Of a stretch of DNA of 64,000 bases, positions 52,181 to 61,080 are shown one piece after another. The stretch comes from Hymenobacter yonginensis (GTDB lineage: Bacteria; Bacteroidota; Bacteroidia; Cytophagales; Hymenobacteraceae), in the NCBI RefSeq assembly GCF_027625995.1, contig NZ_CP115396.1, forward strand, positions 2,294,001 to 2,358,000. Reading direction: 5' to 3'. The notes under the pieces are model-generated. The model did no database searches. It was not told the DNA's origin and saw only the letters and a list, made by a program, of their open reading frames with translations. Position 1 is the first letter of the stretch. Every line of letters begins with the position of its first letter. The position numbers and the translations under genes are program-made.

Positions 52181-52267
52181 CGCGAAGTTCCACTTCGCGC
52201 ACCAGCGCCCCAACTGGCAGGCTTTCGGAAGCCAATTGTTAACTCCGCGAAGCACGACTTCGCGTTA
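52178..52267. repeat. TAACGCGAAGT inverted repeat beginning at a stop codon
   Basis: An 11-bp perfect repeat, TAACGCGAAGT at 52178-52188 and its complement at 52257-52267, starts with the TAA of namZ. Each arm is itself part of a small hairpin (GCGAAG...CTTCGC). It ends 10 bp before the fmt ATG. The core is shared with the hairpin at 29558-29581. Confidence 0.82.
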
Positions 52268-52276
52268 CGCTCTTCT

Positions 52277-53230
52277 ATGACTCCCCTCCGCATCATCTTC
52301 ATGGGCACGCCGGAATTTGCCGTTCCGACACTGGAAAGCCTGCTTAGCTGGAACGGCTGCCAGGTGGTAGCCGTCGTGACGGCACCCGACAAACCGGCCG
52401 GGCGCGGGCGGCAGCTGCAGGGCTCGGCCGTGAAGCAGGCCGCCGAAGCGCACAACCTGCCCGTGCTGCAGCCCACCAACCTGAAGTCGCCGGAGTTTCA
52501 GGCGGAGCTAAAGGGCTACGCGGCCGATTTGCAGGTGGTGGTGGCCTTCCGGATGCTGCCCGAGGCCGTTTGGAACATGCCGCCGCAGGGCAGTATCAAC
52601 ATCCACGCCTCGCTGCTGCCACAGTACCGCGGGGCGGCGCCCATCAACTGGGCCCTCATCCACGGCGAAACCCGCACCGGCGTCACGTCCTTTTTCCTGC
52701 GCCACGAAATTGATACCGGCGACCTGATCTTCCAAGACGTAGTACCGATTGCTGACGAGGACGATTTCGGCTCGCTCTACGAGAAGCTGAAGCTGGCCGG
52801 CGCGGCCCTGGCCTTGCGCTCGGTGCAGGCCATTGCGGCCGGTACGGCACCCAGCCTGCCTCAGCAGGAAAGCACGGAGCTGCGCGCCGCCCCCAAGATC
52901 CAGAAGGAAACCGGCCGGCTGGATTTCAACGAGTCGGCACCGGTGCTGGCCAACCGGGTGCGGGGCCTCTCCCCCATCCCCACGGCCTTCACCCAGCTAC
53001 CCGACGGCCGCACGCTCAAAGTGTTCCGGGCCCAGCCCTTCGACGACGAGGAAGCCAGCGGCCCCGATGCGGGCGGCATCGGCACCTGGCACACCGACGG
53101 CCGCACTTACCTGCGCGTGCAAACCGGCAGCGGCCTGCTCAGCCTGCTCGACGTGCAGCTGGAAGGCAAAAAGCGCATGCCCGTGCAGGAGTTTCTGCGA
53201 GGGTTCAATGCTGCTTCGCTTGCCAGCTAA
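52277..53230 (+). CDS. fmt: Methionyl-tRNA formyltransferase (Fmt)
   Basis: A 317-aa enzyme that formylates initiator Met-tRNA using 10-formyltetrahydrofolate. The catalytic region is intact: MGTPEFAVPTLESL at the start, VVTAPDKPAGRGRQL, the SINIHASLLPQYRGAAPINWALI block with the Asn-His pair, and ETGVTSFF-like TGVTSFFLRHEIDTGDL. The C-terminal OB-like domain (about 210-310) is complete. It is followed 59 bp later by folA, which links it to folate supply, though the usual def partner is not adjacent. Confidence 0.96.
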   Translation: MTPLRIIFMGTPEFAVPTLESLLSWNGCQVVAVVTAPDKPAGRGRQLQGSAVKQAAEAHNLPVLQPTNLKSPEFQAELKGYAADLQVVVAFRMLPEAVWNMPPQGSINIHASLLPQYRGAAPINWALIHGETRTGVTSFFLRHEIDTGDLIFQDVVPIADEDDFGSLYEKLKLAGAALALRSVQAIAAGTAPSLPQQESTELRAAPKIQKETGRLDFNESAPVLANRVRGLSPIPTAFTQLPDGRTLKVFRAQPFDDEEASGPDAGGIGTWHTDGRTYLRVQTGSGLLSLLDVQLEGKKRMPVQEFLRGFNAASLAS

Positions 53231-53289
53231 TATTCCCCGCAGCTCGCGCAGTTTGTCACCCTGAACATGTCGCGCATCAATCAGCCTAT

Positions 53290-53775
53290 ATGGTATCCTT
53301 CGTAGTAGCCACCGCCGAAAACAACGTCATCGGGCACGACAACCAGCTGCTTTGGCACCTGCCCGACGACCTCAAGCATTTCAAGCGTCTCACCCAGGGC
53401 CACCCCGTCATCATGGGCCGCCGCACCTACGACAGCATCGGGCGGGCGCTGCCCAACCGCGCCAACATCGTCATCACACGGCAGCAGGACTGGCAAGCAC
53501 CGGGCTGCGAAGTGGCGTATTCAGTGCCCGCCGCGCTGGAGAGGGCGGCGCAGCTGGATGAAGAAGTGTTTGTTATTGGTGGCGCCGAAATCTACCGCCA
53601 AGCCATGCAGGCCGCCGACACCATCTACCTCACCGAAGTACACCATAGCTTCGAGGGCGACACCGTGTTTCCGGAACTCAACCACACCGAGTGGCGCGAG
53701 GAGTCGCGCGAGCGGCACGAGGCAGACGAGCGGCACGCTTACGCCTTCAGCTTCGTAACGCTGCGACGGCGGTAG
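53290..53775 (+). CDS. folA: Dihydrofolate reductase (FolA)
   Basis: A 161-aa NADPH-dependent enzyme making tetrahydrofolate. It opens VSFVVATAENNVIGHDNQLLW with the catalytic acid supplied by LPDDLKHFK (Asp in the LWHLPDD motif), then VIMGRRTYDSIGRALPNR, and VFVIGGAEIYRQAM with the GG cofactor turn. Length is normal. It sits downstream of fmt and before a strong terminator, so the two are probably one transcript. Confidence 0.96.
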   Translation: MVSFVVATAENNVIGHDNQLLWHLPDDLKHFKRLTQGHPVIMGRRTYDSIGRALPNRANIVITRQQDWQAPGCEVAYSVPAALERAAQLDEEVFVIGGAEIYRQAMQAADTIYLTEVHHSFEGDTVFPELNHTEWREESRERHEADERHAYAFSFVTLRRR

Positions 53776-53804
53776 GCAGTTGTCAGCCAAAAGCCTGTAC
53801 ATAT

Positions 53805-53836
53805 AAAAAGGGCCGCCAATTTTGGCGGCCCTTTTT
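53805..53836. terminator. Two-way terminator between folA and porU
   Basis: A 15-bp stem AAAAAGGGCCGCCAA (53805-53819) with its complement at 53822-53836 and a two-base loop, with A and T runs on the two sides. It separates the convergent genes folA (+) and porU (-). Confidence 0.92.
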
Positions 53837-53862
53837 ATTGGGTATTGCTTAGCGGTGCCTGC

Positions 53863-56800
53863 TTAGCGAATCAGGACGATCTTGCCCCAGTCGTTTTTGA
53901 AGGCCCGGCGGTCGGCCTCGGCGCTGGTGGCGCGGCGGCTGAACTTATTGGTCGGGTCGTCGAGGATGACGCGGTACAGGTAGGTGCCGTTGGCCAGCCG
54001 GTCGCCATAGGTGTCGGTGCCGTCCCAGGCGTAGCCTGTGATATTGTTGCCGATGCGCAGCGGCCCTTTGGCCGTAATGTCTTCCATCATGATTTCCTTC
54101 ACTACCCGGCCCGTGAGGGTCAGGATCTGAATTTTCATGTCCCGCGGCAGCTCGGCGCCCGTGAGCGTAAACACGAACTGCGCTTTGCTGGTGACGGGGT
54201 TCGGATACGGGAAGACGTTGGTGATGGTGGAGGCATTCACCACCTCAAACGTCACGCGGTACGGCTCGGAGCCAGCGGGCTTGTTGGTGGCGTCGCGGCC
54301 CTGCACCTCCAGCGTGTAGATACCGTCGGCCAGCGCCTGGGTTTTGCCCATGTCCAGCGTCAGCACCGCCAGGCCTCTGGTCGAGTCCGATTCGAAGATG
54401 ACGTTGGAGCCGTTCAGGTTGAGGCGGGTGGCCGTGGTCTGGCCGGGCGCGGTCAGCAGCACGTCAAAGTTGTTCACGTCCTTGATGCGGCGCAGCCGGT
54501 CATCGTCCTTGAGCTGCACCCGGATGATGGGCGTAGGCGACACAATTTCCCCGTTCAGAATCCGGCGGCCATCGAAGGCCACGTCCAGCACTGGCGGCGT
54601 GTTGCGGTCGTCCACCTGGAAGGCCGGCAGCAGCAGCTCGTTGTTGAAGAAGTACAGCTCGGGCAGGGCCTGTGGCTCGGCGGCCGTGGCCGGCCGTGGG
54701 TTCACCACCACGTTGCCACTGATGGAGCCATCGAGGCCCACCACGTTCACGCTGGCATTGAAGCTCACCTGCGAGTTGGCTGCCAGCGGCCCACCGGGCA
54801 CATCTACCAGCGCCGTGCGGGTAGCCCCGCCGTTGCTGAGCGTAATGCGCGCCTTCAGTGCCCCGCTGAAGTTGATGGACGATACGTTTTCGAATACCAC
54901 CGGCACCGTTACGCTGCCGGTTGCGGCCGCCTGCCGGGCCAGAGTGGCGGCATCGTAGGCCGTGGCGGGCGTGGCCAGGTCGCGGCGCACGATGCCTTCG
55001 GGTACGCCCTGGTAGGTTACCAGCCACTGCTCCAGCTGCGGCGCCGTGCGGTTCACGGTGTCGCGCAGGGTCAGCACCAGCTTCAGATACGGGTACTGCT
55101 GCGCCGAAATGCCCGCCAACGACAGGCTACGGCTCGTGACGTTGGGATTGAGCACGCTCTCCACGTCCTGGGCATTGATTCCCACCAGCTGCAGCGTGTA
55201 GCTGTCGGAGGCGTCGGGCAGGCGCACGGTGTGGTAAAGCGTTTCCCACTGCCGGGCTGGCCCGATGCGGGTCGACGACACCGTGCCGCTGCCCCCGCGG
55301 GTACCAATCTGGCCGCTCAGCGTAATCACCTGGCTGCTGCGCGGCGTTGAGCTGGTGGGGTCGGCGGTTACTTCCTGGGCCGGGCGGGCGTTGGGGCCTT
55401 TCTGCACCAGCAGTGCATACGGGTCACCATCCTGCAGGCTGTTGATGCGCGTGGCACCCAAGCCGGCCAGCACCGTTTTCAGGGAGGCCGGGAAGGCGGA
55501 GAAGTTCACCTTGTTCATTGACAGCAGGGCGATGTAGTCGCCAGGTTGCACGTTGGTAAGCAGCGCCTGCAACTGGGCCTGCCGGGCGGGGGTATTGATG
55601 TTGTCGGTGGCAGTGGTGGCGAAGTGGTAGAAGCGCAGGTCACCCTGGCCGCACGAGTCGTAGAGGCCGCCGCCCACGTTGCGCACGGGGCGCAGCGTCT
55701 GGCCGCTGAACACAGCCACCATGATGTTGGGCTGGCTGACCGCGCAATTGCCAACGAACGGCAGAGAGGCTGCGGTGATGCCGTCCGTCACCTGGTTGAA
55801 AGTAGGTGCGCTACCGTTGCCACCACCGCGTGTGTTTAGACCAATGGCCTGCGTTACGGCATCGGCAAATTCCCACCGGCCGGAAGGAGCAGCAACATTT
55901 ACGCGGGCCAGTTGGTCGCGCTTGAACTGGCCGTGGTGGCTCTGCGACCAGCCCCCGAGAGTGCCCGGAATCACACGGAAGGAACTGGTGGCCCACTCCG
56001 GATTTTCGTTGAGCGTCGGGTCGGGCGTCTGGAAGCGCAGGCGCCAGTACCATACCACACTGTCGCGGCCCGTGAGGGTAGGCAGCGTGGGGCGCCAGTC
56101 GGGCACCAGCGTGGTCGTGACGGTGCGGGTCTGCTTGAGGCCGCTGTTGAAAGTGGGCACGGTATCGAGCTCCATTTCATAGGACCGCGAGGTGCCGCGG
56201 GGGTCATTGGTCTGGCCTACCAGGCGCAGGCCGGCAGCGGGCACAATGGCAAATTCCGGCGGCCACAGCGTCGTGACGCCGCCCTGCAGGAAGTTGAAGC
56301 AGGCCTGGCCACTGTTGTTGGTTTCCGACAGTTCCGCAATGCGCTGCTGATAATCCAGCTCCACCTGGAAGCAGTTTTCGCCGAATACGTTGCCGGCGTT
56401 GGGCAGCACGAAAGCGTAGGTGGTATCGCGCCGGGCCTGGCGTACGGTGTAGGTGTACACGTCGGGGGCGCGGGTGCCGGCGCTGGTGGTGGGGTAGCGC
56501 CGCGTGACGCGTACGTCCAGCGGATCCGTCGTGATTTTGCCGGGGTTCTTCACGTTCACCACCACCTTCAAGCTGGTGGCCGACGCCTGCAGCGGCCCGG
56601 CCCCGTTGGGCTGGATCTGCACATCGCCGGGTTGGTTGGCAATGAAGTCGGGTTTGTCGGGAGCGAAGAAGCGCAGGGCCGGGTCACCGAGCCAGACGTT
56701 CATCAACGACTGCGAAATAGCAGAAGGTATGTCCAACTGCGCTAGCATCCGCCGTGACGCCTCAGCCTGAATAACAGTAATGGGCTTGCCGTAGAAAGCC

Positions 56801-59028
56801 GGATCATTGAAGGCCAGCTTGTAGAAATTGGTGCTGAATGCGTCTAGGTTCTGCTCAAAACCCAAATCGGAATCGGACATAAATCCAATAGATCCTTTGT
56901 TCTCAGCGAAAATCCAGTTTTCGGAAAGGGTGCGAACTTCTGTACCAAGGTTGGTGAATACAGCATTGACACTGCAACCGTTTATTAGGAATACTGGATA
57001 CTTGTTGGGATTGTTGTAGCCTTTGCCAGGGTCTGTGGGATCACCAAAGTTTAGGTCTAAGTCCAACACTTGGCCGTGCCCAAAATAGCTTACCAACGAC
57101 ACGCCTGCGTTCACCTCGGGGGCAATGGTCATGCTGATCGGCAGGTTGGTACCTGGTGACTCGGCACGACGGTAGGTTTTCACGACCGTCCCCCCGAAGA
57201 GTGGCCGTTCAACCAAGCGCTTGTACTGGTCCATGTATCTCTCAAACCGGACAAATTCATCCTGGTTCTTGCCGCCAGCCATGTGCACGATACTCTTTCG
57301 CCACGGCTCGGCCCCTAGCGCCTCATATGTTTTGAGCTTGTTTAAATAGTTGAGCACCTCCACTGGTGTTCTGGCCGACACGCGACCAGTAGGCATGCGG
57401 GCAACATAGTTGTTGTTTTCCCAGTCAGCCGAGAGAAAGTTGTCGGAGGCGCTACGCGTGGGGCCTGGAATCAGGTCAATGGATGGTGCCAGGGAGTTGC
57501 GGCTATACTCGCCTACCATCAGGCCTTTACCGAGCAGCAGCAGGTAATTGGTTTGGGTAGCCGGTGAGTTAGCTAGTTCCCAACGCACATAGTTACGTAT
57601 AGCCCCTACCGACTTTTCACCGTAGTGAAACTGGTCGTAGAGCTGCTGTGAGGTCACTACCACGGTGTCATAGCGGCCACCGGCTGTGGAGGCGCGGTAG
57701 GTAGCATAAGCTCGTACGGCATCAACTCCCCCTATCGGCCGCATCAGCACTGAGTGACTAATGATTAGAAAGTTGGTCGTAGCAGCATTAAGAGTCCGGA
57801 AACGTATTCGAGTGGCGGGGCGTGGAACTGACGCCACCGCCTCGTCGGCCAGCACCAAGCTACGGGTGCGGTTAGCCGCGTCAGGAAACACGTATCCCCT
57901 GCGCTGCCCTCCCAAGGCGGCCCCGGCAACCCGCTGCACGTTGTAAGGATCCGTGACATCAAAACCGGCTACTGTAGCTGGAATGGAATCCAGCGCATAG
58001 TAAGCCGGCCCGGCTAAGGTGGAATCGTTCAGAAAAGACAAATGCTTACGACCAGCAAACCAGCGACTGGTTTGAGAGTAACTATAATGAGCATACGCCA
58101 CCCGAAATTTATTATTGTTATTAGCTGGCGGCGTACCGGAGACATTAAAGAATAAGTTAATTTTCCCATCAATTCCAAAATCAGCAGGTTGCAGCGGCAA
58201 GCGCAACAATTGCTTGTTATAGCCACTAATTGCTGCACTGCCGAGCAGACGTTTAGTAACGCTGCTACCGGGCGTAAACACTGACACCTCTACTGTACGC
58301 TGTCCTGGCCACCCCCCAACCAATAGCACCTCTACCATTGGGTTGCGACCTGTAACACTACGACTCCAAATAGAGTCAGTGAGAGCAGAAGCAGTTAGTT
58401 GTTCATTACGGAATGTCCCGCCGAAAGAGAACGATAGAAATCCCTCGCCAGCCTCACCCCAAGGCTGGTACACGTTGCTTGCATCATCCACGTAAGCAAT
58501 GGCATAGTTAAACATCTCTAACTCTTTCCGTATCCGATGAGGATGCGGTGCGGCCGTAGGTGTTACGGCCGGCTGGGGCATCCGCTTGCCGTTGGCCGTA
58601 GCCGACCACGTCAGGAAGTAGGCAGCCGTATCGGTGTAGAGGCTGTAGAGGTCGTGGGGCTGGGTGGCCGAGCCCCCTTTGTAAATAGCTTGGTCGAGCT
58701 TGCCGTCGTTGCGCTGGCCGTAAAACTCGAAGTAGGTGGTGGCGTCGAGCGTGGTTTGGTTGCCGCCGCCGAAGATGGCCACCTCGCGGCCGCGCCGCCA
58801 GAGCTGCACCCGCTGCGGATTTACGCCGCTGATGCCCGCCTGCGCCAGGTACTGCTGGTCGAGGCGGTAGAGGCCGTCTTTGAGAATCTTGATCTTATAG
58901 TACTGCTGGCTGGGTACAATCCACTCGTTGCCGTAGAGCGTCTGGGCGGAGGCGGAGCCGGCAGTCAGCAGGCTTAACAACACCAGGCACCAGCTCAGCA
59001 GATAGCGAAGTCGGTAAGGTTGTGTCAT
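53863..59028 (-). CDS. porU: Type IX secretion system sortase PorU (long form)
   Basis: The 1721-aa surface protease removes type A sorting domains from T9SS cargo. A signal peptide (about 30 aa, ending GSASAQ) leads into an N-terminal PorU domain (GNEWIVPSQQYYKIKILKDGLYRL). The gingipain-like C25 peptidase domain covers about 440-800. Its catalytic residues are His651 in SYFGHGQ and Cys685 in LINGCSVNAVF. A CARDB-like segment (about 815-920), several Ig-like modules and a FlgD-like end (YAWDGTDTYGDRLANGTYLYR) follow. Long PorU forms of this kind are known in Cytophagales. The porV gene is immediately upstream on the same strand. The ATG at 59028 starts the signal; an in-frame start at 59097 does not. 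Confidence 0.93.
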   Translation of the reverse strand: MTQPYRLRYLLSWCLVLLSLLTAGSASAQTLYGNEWIVPSQQYYKIKILKDGLYRLDQQYLAQAGISGVNPQRVQLWRRGREVAIFGGGNQTTLDATTYFEFYGQRNDGKLDQAIYKGGSATQPHDLYSLYTDTAAYFLTWSATANGKRMPQPAVTPTAAPHPHRIRKELEMFNYAIAYVDDASNVYQPWGEAGEGFLSFSFGGTFRNEQLTASALTDSIWSRSVTGRNPMVEVLLVGGWPGQRTVEVSVFTPGSSVTKRLLGSAAISGYNKQLLRLPLQPADFGIDGKINLFFNVSGTPPANNNNKFRVAYAHYSYSQTSRWFAGRKHLSFLNDSTLAGPAYYALDSIPATVAGFDVTDPYNVQRVAGAALGGQRRGYVFPDAANRTRSLVLADEAVASVPRPATRIRFRTLNAATTNFLIISHSVLMRPIGGVDAVRAYATYRASTAGGRYDTVVVTSQQLYDQFHYGEKSVGAIRNYVRWELANSPATQTNYLLLLGKGLMVGEYSRNSLAPSIDLIPGPTRSASDNFLSADWENNNYVARMPTGRVSARTPVEVLNYLNKLKTYEALGAEPWRKSIVHMAGGKNQDEFVRFERYMDQYKRLVERPLFGGTVVKTYRRAESPGTNLPISMTIAPEVNAGVSLVSYFGHGQVLDLDLNFGDPTDPGKGYNNPNKYPVFLINGCSVNAVFTNLGTEVRTLSENWIFAENKGSIGFMSDSDLGFEQNLDAFSTNFYKLAFNDPAFYGKPITVIQAEASRRMLAQLDIPSAISQSLMNVWLGDPALRFFAPDKPDFIANQPGDVQIQPNGAGPLQASATSLKVVVNVKNPGKITTDPLDVRVTRRYPTTSAGTRAPDVYTYTVRQARRDTTYAFVLPNAGNVFGENCFQVELDYQQRIAELSETNNSGQACFNFLQGGVTTLWPPEFAIVPAAGLRLVGQTNDPRGTSRSYEMELDTVPTFNSGLKQTRTVTTTLVPDWRPTLPTLTGRDSVVWYWRLRFQTPDPTLNENPEWATSSFRVIPGTLGGWSQSHHGQFKRDQLARVNVAAPSGRWEFADAVTQAIGLNTRGGGNGSAPTFNQVTDGITAASLPFVGNCAVSQPNIMVAVFSGQTLRPVRNVGGGLYDSCGQGDLRFYHFATTATDNINTPARQAQLQALLTNVQPGDYIALLSMNKVNFSAFPASLKTVLAGLGATRINSLQDGDPYALLVQKGPNARPAQEVTADPTSSTPRSSQVITLSGQIGTRGGSGTVSSTRIGPARQWETLYHTVRLPDASDSYTLQLVGINAQDVESVLNPNVTSRSLSLAGISAQQYPYLKLVLTLRDTVNRTAPQLEQWLVTYQGVPEGIVRRDLATPATAYDAATLARQAAATGSVTVPVVFENVSSINFSGALKARITLSNGGATRTALVDVPGGPLAANSQVSFNASVNVVGLDGSISGNVVVNPRPATAAEPQALPELYFFNNELLLPAFQVDDRNTPPVLDVAFDGRRILNGEIVSPTPIIRVQLKDDDRLRRIKDVNNFDVLLTAPGQTTATRLNLNGSNVIFESDSTRGLAVLTLDMGKTQALADGIYTLEVQGRDATNKPAGSEPYRVTFEVVNASTITNVFPYPNPVTSKAQFVFTLTGAELPRDMKIQILTLTGRVVKEIMMEDITAKGPLRIGNNITGYAWDGTDTYGDRLANGTYLYRVILDDPTNKFSRRATSAEADRRAFKNDWGKIVLIR

Positions 59029-59105
59029 ATAGTAATGTAAAAACGTAGTGAGGGAGAAGTGCCGCGCCAACTCGCTTGGCGCGGCAATAGGTTCCACTGG
59101 CAGTC

Positions 59106-60212
59106 TTATTTGATACCGTAGCCCAGCGAAACGATTATGTTGTTGGTCTGGGTACGGCCGGCCAGCTTCTCAATGGCCAGCTGCGACAGGGCCACATCCA
59201 GCCGCAGGCCGCTCAGGGCCACGCCTACGCCCAGGCTGGGCTGCACCTTCCACTCCTCAGAGCCCGAGAAGGCCTTAATCTTTTGCACGTTGCTCACGCC
59301 ACCGCGCAGGAAGACCAGGTTTTTGTAGCCGATTTCCAGGCCGGCCCGTGGGTCGATGCTCACCAGCTTGCCCGATACCAGCGTGTTGCGCTGGCCGTCG
59401 GTAGTCAGATCCAGATCCACGGCGGCCAGGGCCGTGAATTCGCCGGGCAGCTTCACCAGCCGGCCCACGCCCAGCACGAAGCGGGGCAGCGTAACTTCGG
59501 TACTGCCCTTGGGCACGCTGCTACCGGTAGAGTCGCCGGCAATGGGGCGCAGCTTGTCGGAGTTGATGGACCAAGCGTTGACGGTGGTGGTGATGTCGCG
59601 GGCCATCAGGCCGAGGCGCCAGTTGCCTTTGTCGTACTGCACGCCCGCGTCGATGCCGAAGCCCCAGGCGTTGGCAAACTCGCCGATGTTGCGGTAGATG
59701 ACCTTGGCGTTGGCGCCTACTTTCAGGCCCTCAATGTTGCCGAGGCGCCGCGCATACGACAGCATCAGGGCATAATCGGCCACCGAGAAGTACCGGATCC
59801 GGTCGTACTGGATGTAGCCATACTCGTTGATCAGGTCGCGGGTGTCAGCAATGTCGTCGACGCCCAGGCGCACGACGCTCACGCCGATGGCGCTTTTGTC
59901 GTCGAGGGGCATGGAGAAGGCGCCATAGTCGTTTTTCACGATGCCAGAGAACAGCTCGGAGTGCATGAGCACAGCATCGTACTTGGCTTTCTGGTCGAGC
60001 AGGCCGGCCGGGTTCCAGTAGCCGGCAGTGGCATCGTTGGCCAGGCTGACCTGCACTTTGCCCATGCCGAGGGCGCGGCCCCCGACACCAATGTTGAGAA
60101 ATTCGTTGCTGTACTTGGGCGTGGTGTCCTGGGCAACGGCCCGCTGCGAAGACAGCGCCAGCAACCCACCAACCCCCAGCACTACAGGAGCAATACGGAA
60201 AATGTGCGACAT
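59106..60212 (-). CDS. porV: Type IX secretion system outer-membrane protein PorV
   Basis: A 368-aa FadL-like outer-membrane barrel that shuttles cargo from the translocon to PorU. The signal peptide is HIFRIAPVVLGVGGLLALSSQRAVAQ. The mature start TPKYSNEFLNIGVGGRALGMGKVQVSLANDATAGYWNPAGL is the diagnostic PorV/PorQ N-terminus. The barrel ends in NIIVSLGYGIK. It lies 77 bp upstream of porU on the same strand, the common order in Bacteroidota. I use the ATG at 60212; a TTG three codons earlier is less likely. Confidence 0.93.
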   Translation of the reverse strand: MSHIFRIAPVVLGVGGLLALSSQRAVAQDTTPKYSNEFLNIGVGGRALGMGKVQVSLANDATAGYWNPAGLLDQKAKYDAVLMHSELFSGIVKNDYGAFSMPLDDKSAIGVSVVRLGVDDIADTRDLINEYGYIQYDRIRYFSVADYALMLSYARRLGNIEGLKVGANAKVIYRNIGEFANAWGFGIDAGVQYDKGNWRLGLMARDITTTVNAWSINSDKLRPIAGDSTGSSVPKGSTEVTLPRFVLGVGRLVKLPGEFTALAAVDLDLTTDGQRNTLVSGKLVSIDPRAGLEIGYKNLVFLRGGVSNVQKIKAFSGSEEWKVQPSLGVGVALSGLRLDVALSQLAIEKLAGRTQTNNIIVSLGYGIK

Positions 60213-60540
60213 AGAAAACAAGCTAAAAACGGCTAATCCGATTCACAACGCAAGTTACTAACTAATAGTGCGCCGTGGCCTCCGGGGCACGATAAACCCG
60301 CCCCCGATCCGCGCAGCTACTACCCGCAACCAGCCGGATTCTTCGGCACTTACGCACCCCTACCCTTCCCGGATTCCGGGCGTGGCTGCCGGCGGGGCTC
60401 TCCCCAAATGGCCCAGCCGGCAGCGAATAGCGCCTTGCCGGCCAATAGCCCGCTATATGACCCCGGTCGCCAGCTCTGCCCCCAGCCCGGCCAGGTGCCC
60501 GGCGGGCAGCCAAACCAATTTTTTTCGGCCAAAATCTGCC

Positions 60541-60559
60541 GTTGAAAAATATTTTCAAC
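60541..60559. promoter_or_regulatory. Palindrome upstream of the PadR gene, possible operator
   Basis: Two perfect 8-bp arms (GTTGAAAA and TTTTCAAC) with a 3-base centre lie 8 bp upstream of the -33 element. Size, symmetry and position fit an operator for a dimeric repressor, and PadR proteins commonly repress their own operon. No binding is proved by the sequence. Confidence 0.45.
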
Positions 60560-60566
60560 CAGTACC

Positions 60567-60597
60567 TTGCGTTGCATAGTACCTTCCGTTATATTTG
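60567..60597 (+). promoter_or_regulatory. Consensus promoter of the PadR-PspC operon
   Basis: TTG at 60567-60569 is followed by 20 bases and then TATATTTG at 60590-60597, an exact TTG-N20-TAnnTTTG promoter. Transcription would start near 60602, giving a leader of about 27 bases to the ATG at 60629. Confidence 0.82.
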
Positions 60598-60628
60598 TCT
60601 CATTCTTCACCGATATCTGCCTCAGCCC

Positions 60629-61036
60629 ATGAAAGTCGAGAACACCCAAGTGCAGATGCGGAAGGGCATCCTGGAGTTCTGCATTCTGGAAATCATTGCC
60701 CGCGGGGAGGTGTATGCGTCTGATATGCTCGAAGAGCTCACTGCTGCCCGCATGATTGTGGTGGAAGGCACGCTCTACCCGCTGCTGACGCGCCTCAAGA
60801 ACGCGGGCCTGCTGGACTACACCTGGAAGGAATCCACCTCCGGCCCGCCCCGCAAGTACTACACCCTCACGCCCGACGGCCAGGAGTTTCTGCACCAGCT
60901 GCGCCTGACCTGGGAGGAAGTCCAGGACTCCATCCGCATCATCCGCCAGAAGCCGCACGGCCCGGCCGCCGCCACGCCGGCCCCGCTCACGGTAGCCCCG
61001 CCGGACGCGCCCTCTCCTCCTGACGCGCTGCTCTAA
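60629..61036 (+). CDS. PadR family transcriptional regulator
   Basis: A 135-aa regulator. The winged-helix domain (about 5-90) has the PadR pattern: MRKGILEFCILEIIARGEVYASDMLEEL, IVVEGTLYPLLTRLKNAGLLDYTWKES and GPPRKYYTLTPDGQEFL. A short Pro/Ala-rich tail follows. Such proteins act as dimers that bind palindromic operators and often control a neighbouring membrane protein in response to small molecules or envelope stress. Here the PspC-domain gene starts 44 bp downstream. I chose the ATG at 60629, which follows the consensus promoter; the longer ORF from 60542 starts upstream of that promoter. Confidence 0.93.
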   Translation: MKVENTQVQMRKGILEFCILEIIARGEVYASDMLEELTAARMIVVEGTLYPLLTRLKNAGLLDYTWKESTSGPPRKYYTLTPDGQEFLHQLRLTWEEVQDSIRIIRQKPHGPAAATPAPLTVAPPDAPSPPDALL

Positions 61037-61080
61037 CGCACCGCCCCAACCCGTTTTTCTTGACTAGTTGCAGCACTGAG

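Larger units (their letters stand above)
60213..60628. other. 416-bp divergent region between porV and the PadR gene
   Basis: No gene is seen here. It contains a 9-bp hairpin GCTGCCGGC/GCCGGCAGC at 60385-60393 and 60416-60424 in a GC-rich middle, then an AT-rich stretch with the palindrome GTTGAAAA-ATA-TTTTCAAC (60541-60559) and the consensus promoter for the PadR gene (60567-60597). The porV promoter must be in the left part, but no clear TAnnTTTG is present there. Confidence 0.75.

Noticed and set aside
1681-52267. CRISPR array
   Set aside because: The repeated elements are palindromes in single intergenic sites, not regularly spaced direct repeats with unique spacers, and no cas genes are seen.
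53845-55350. Plus-strand ORF of 501 aa opposite porU
   Set aside because: Antisense of PorU coding sequence, His/Gly/Val-rich, and no family resemblance.
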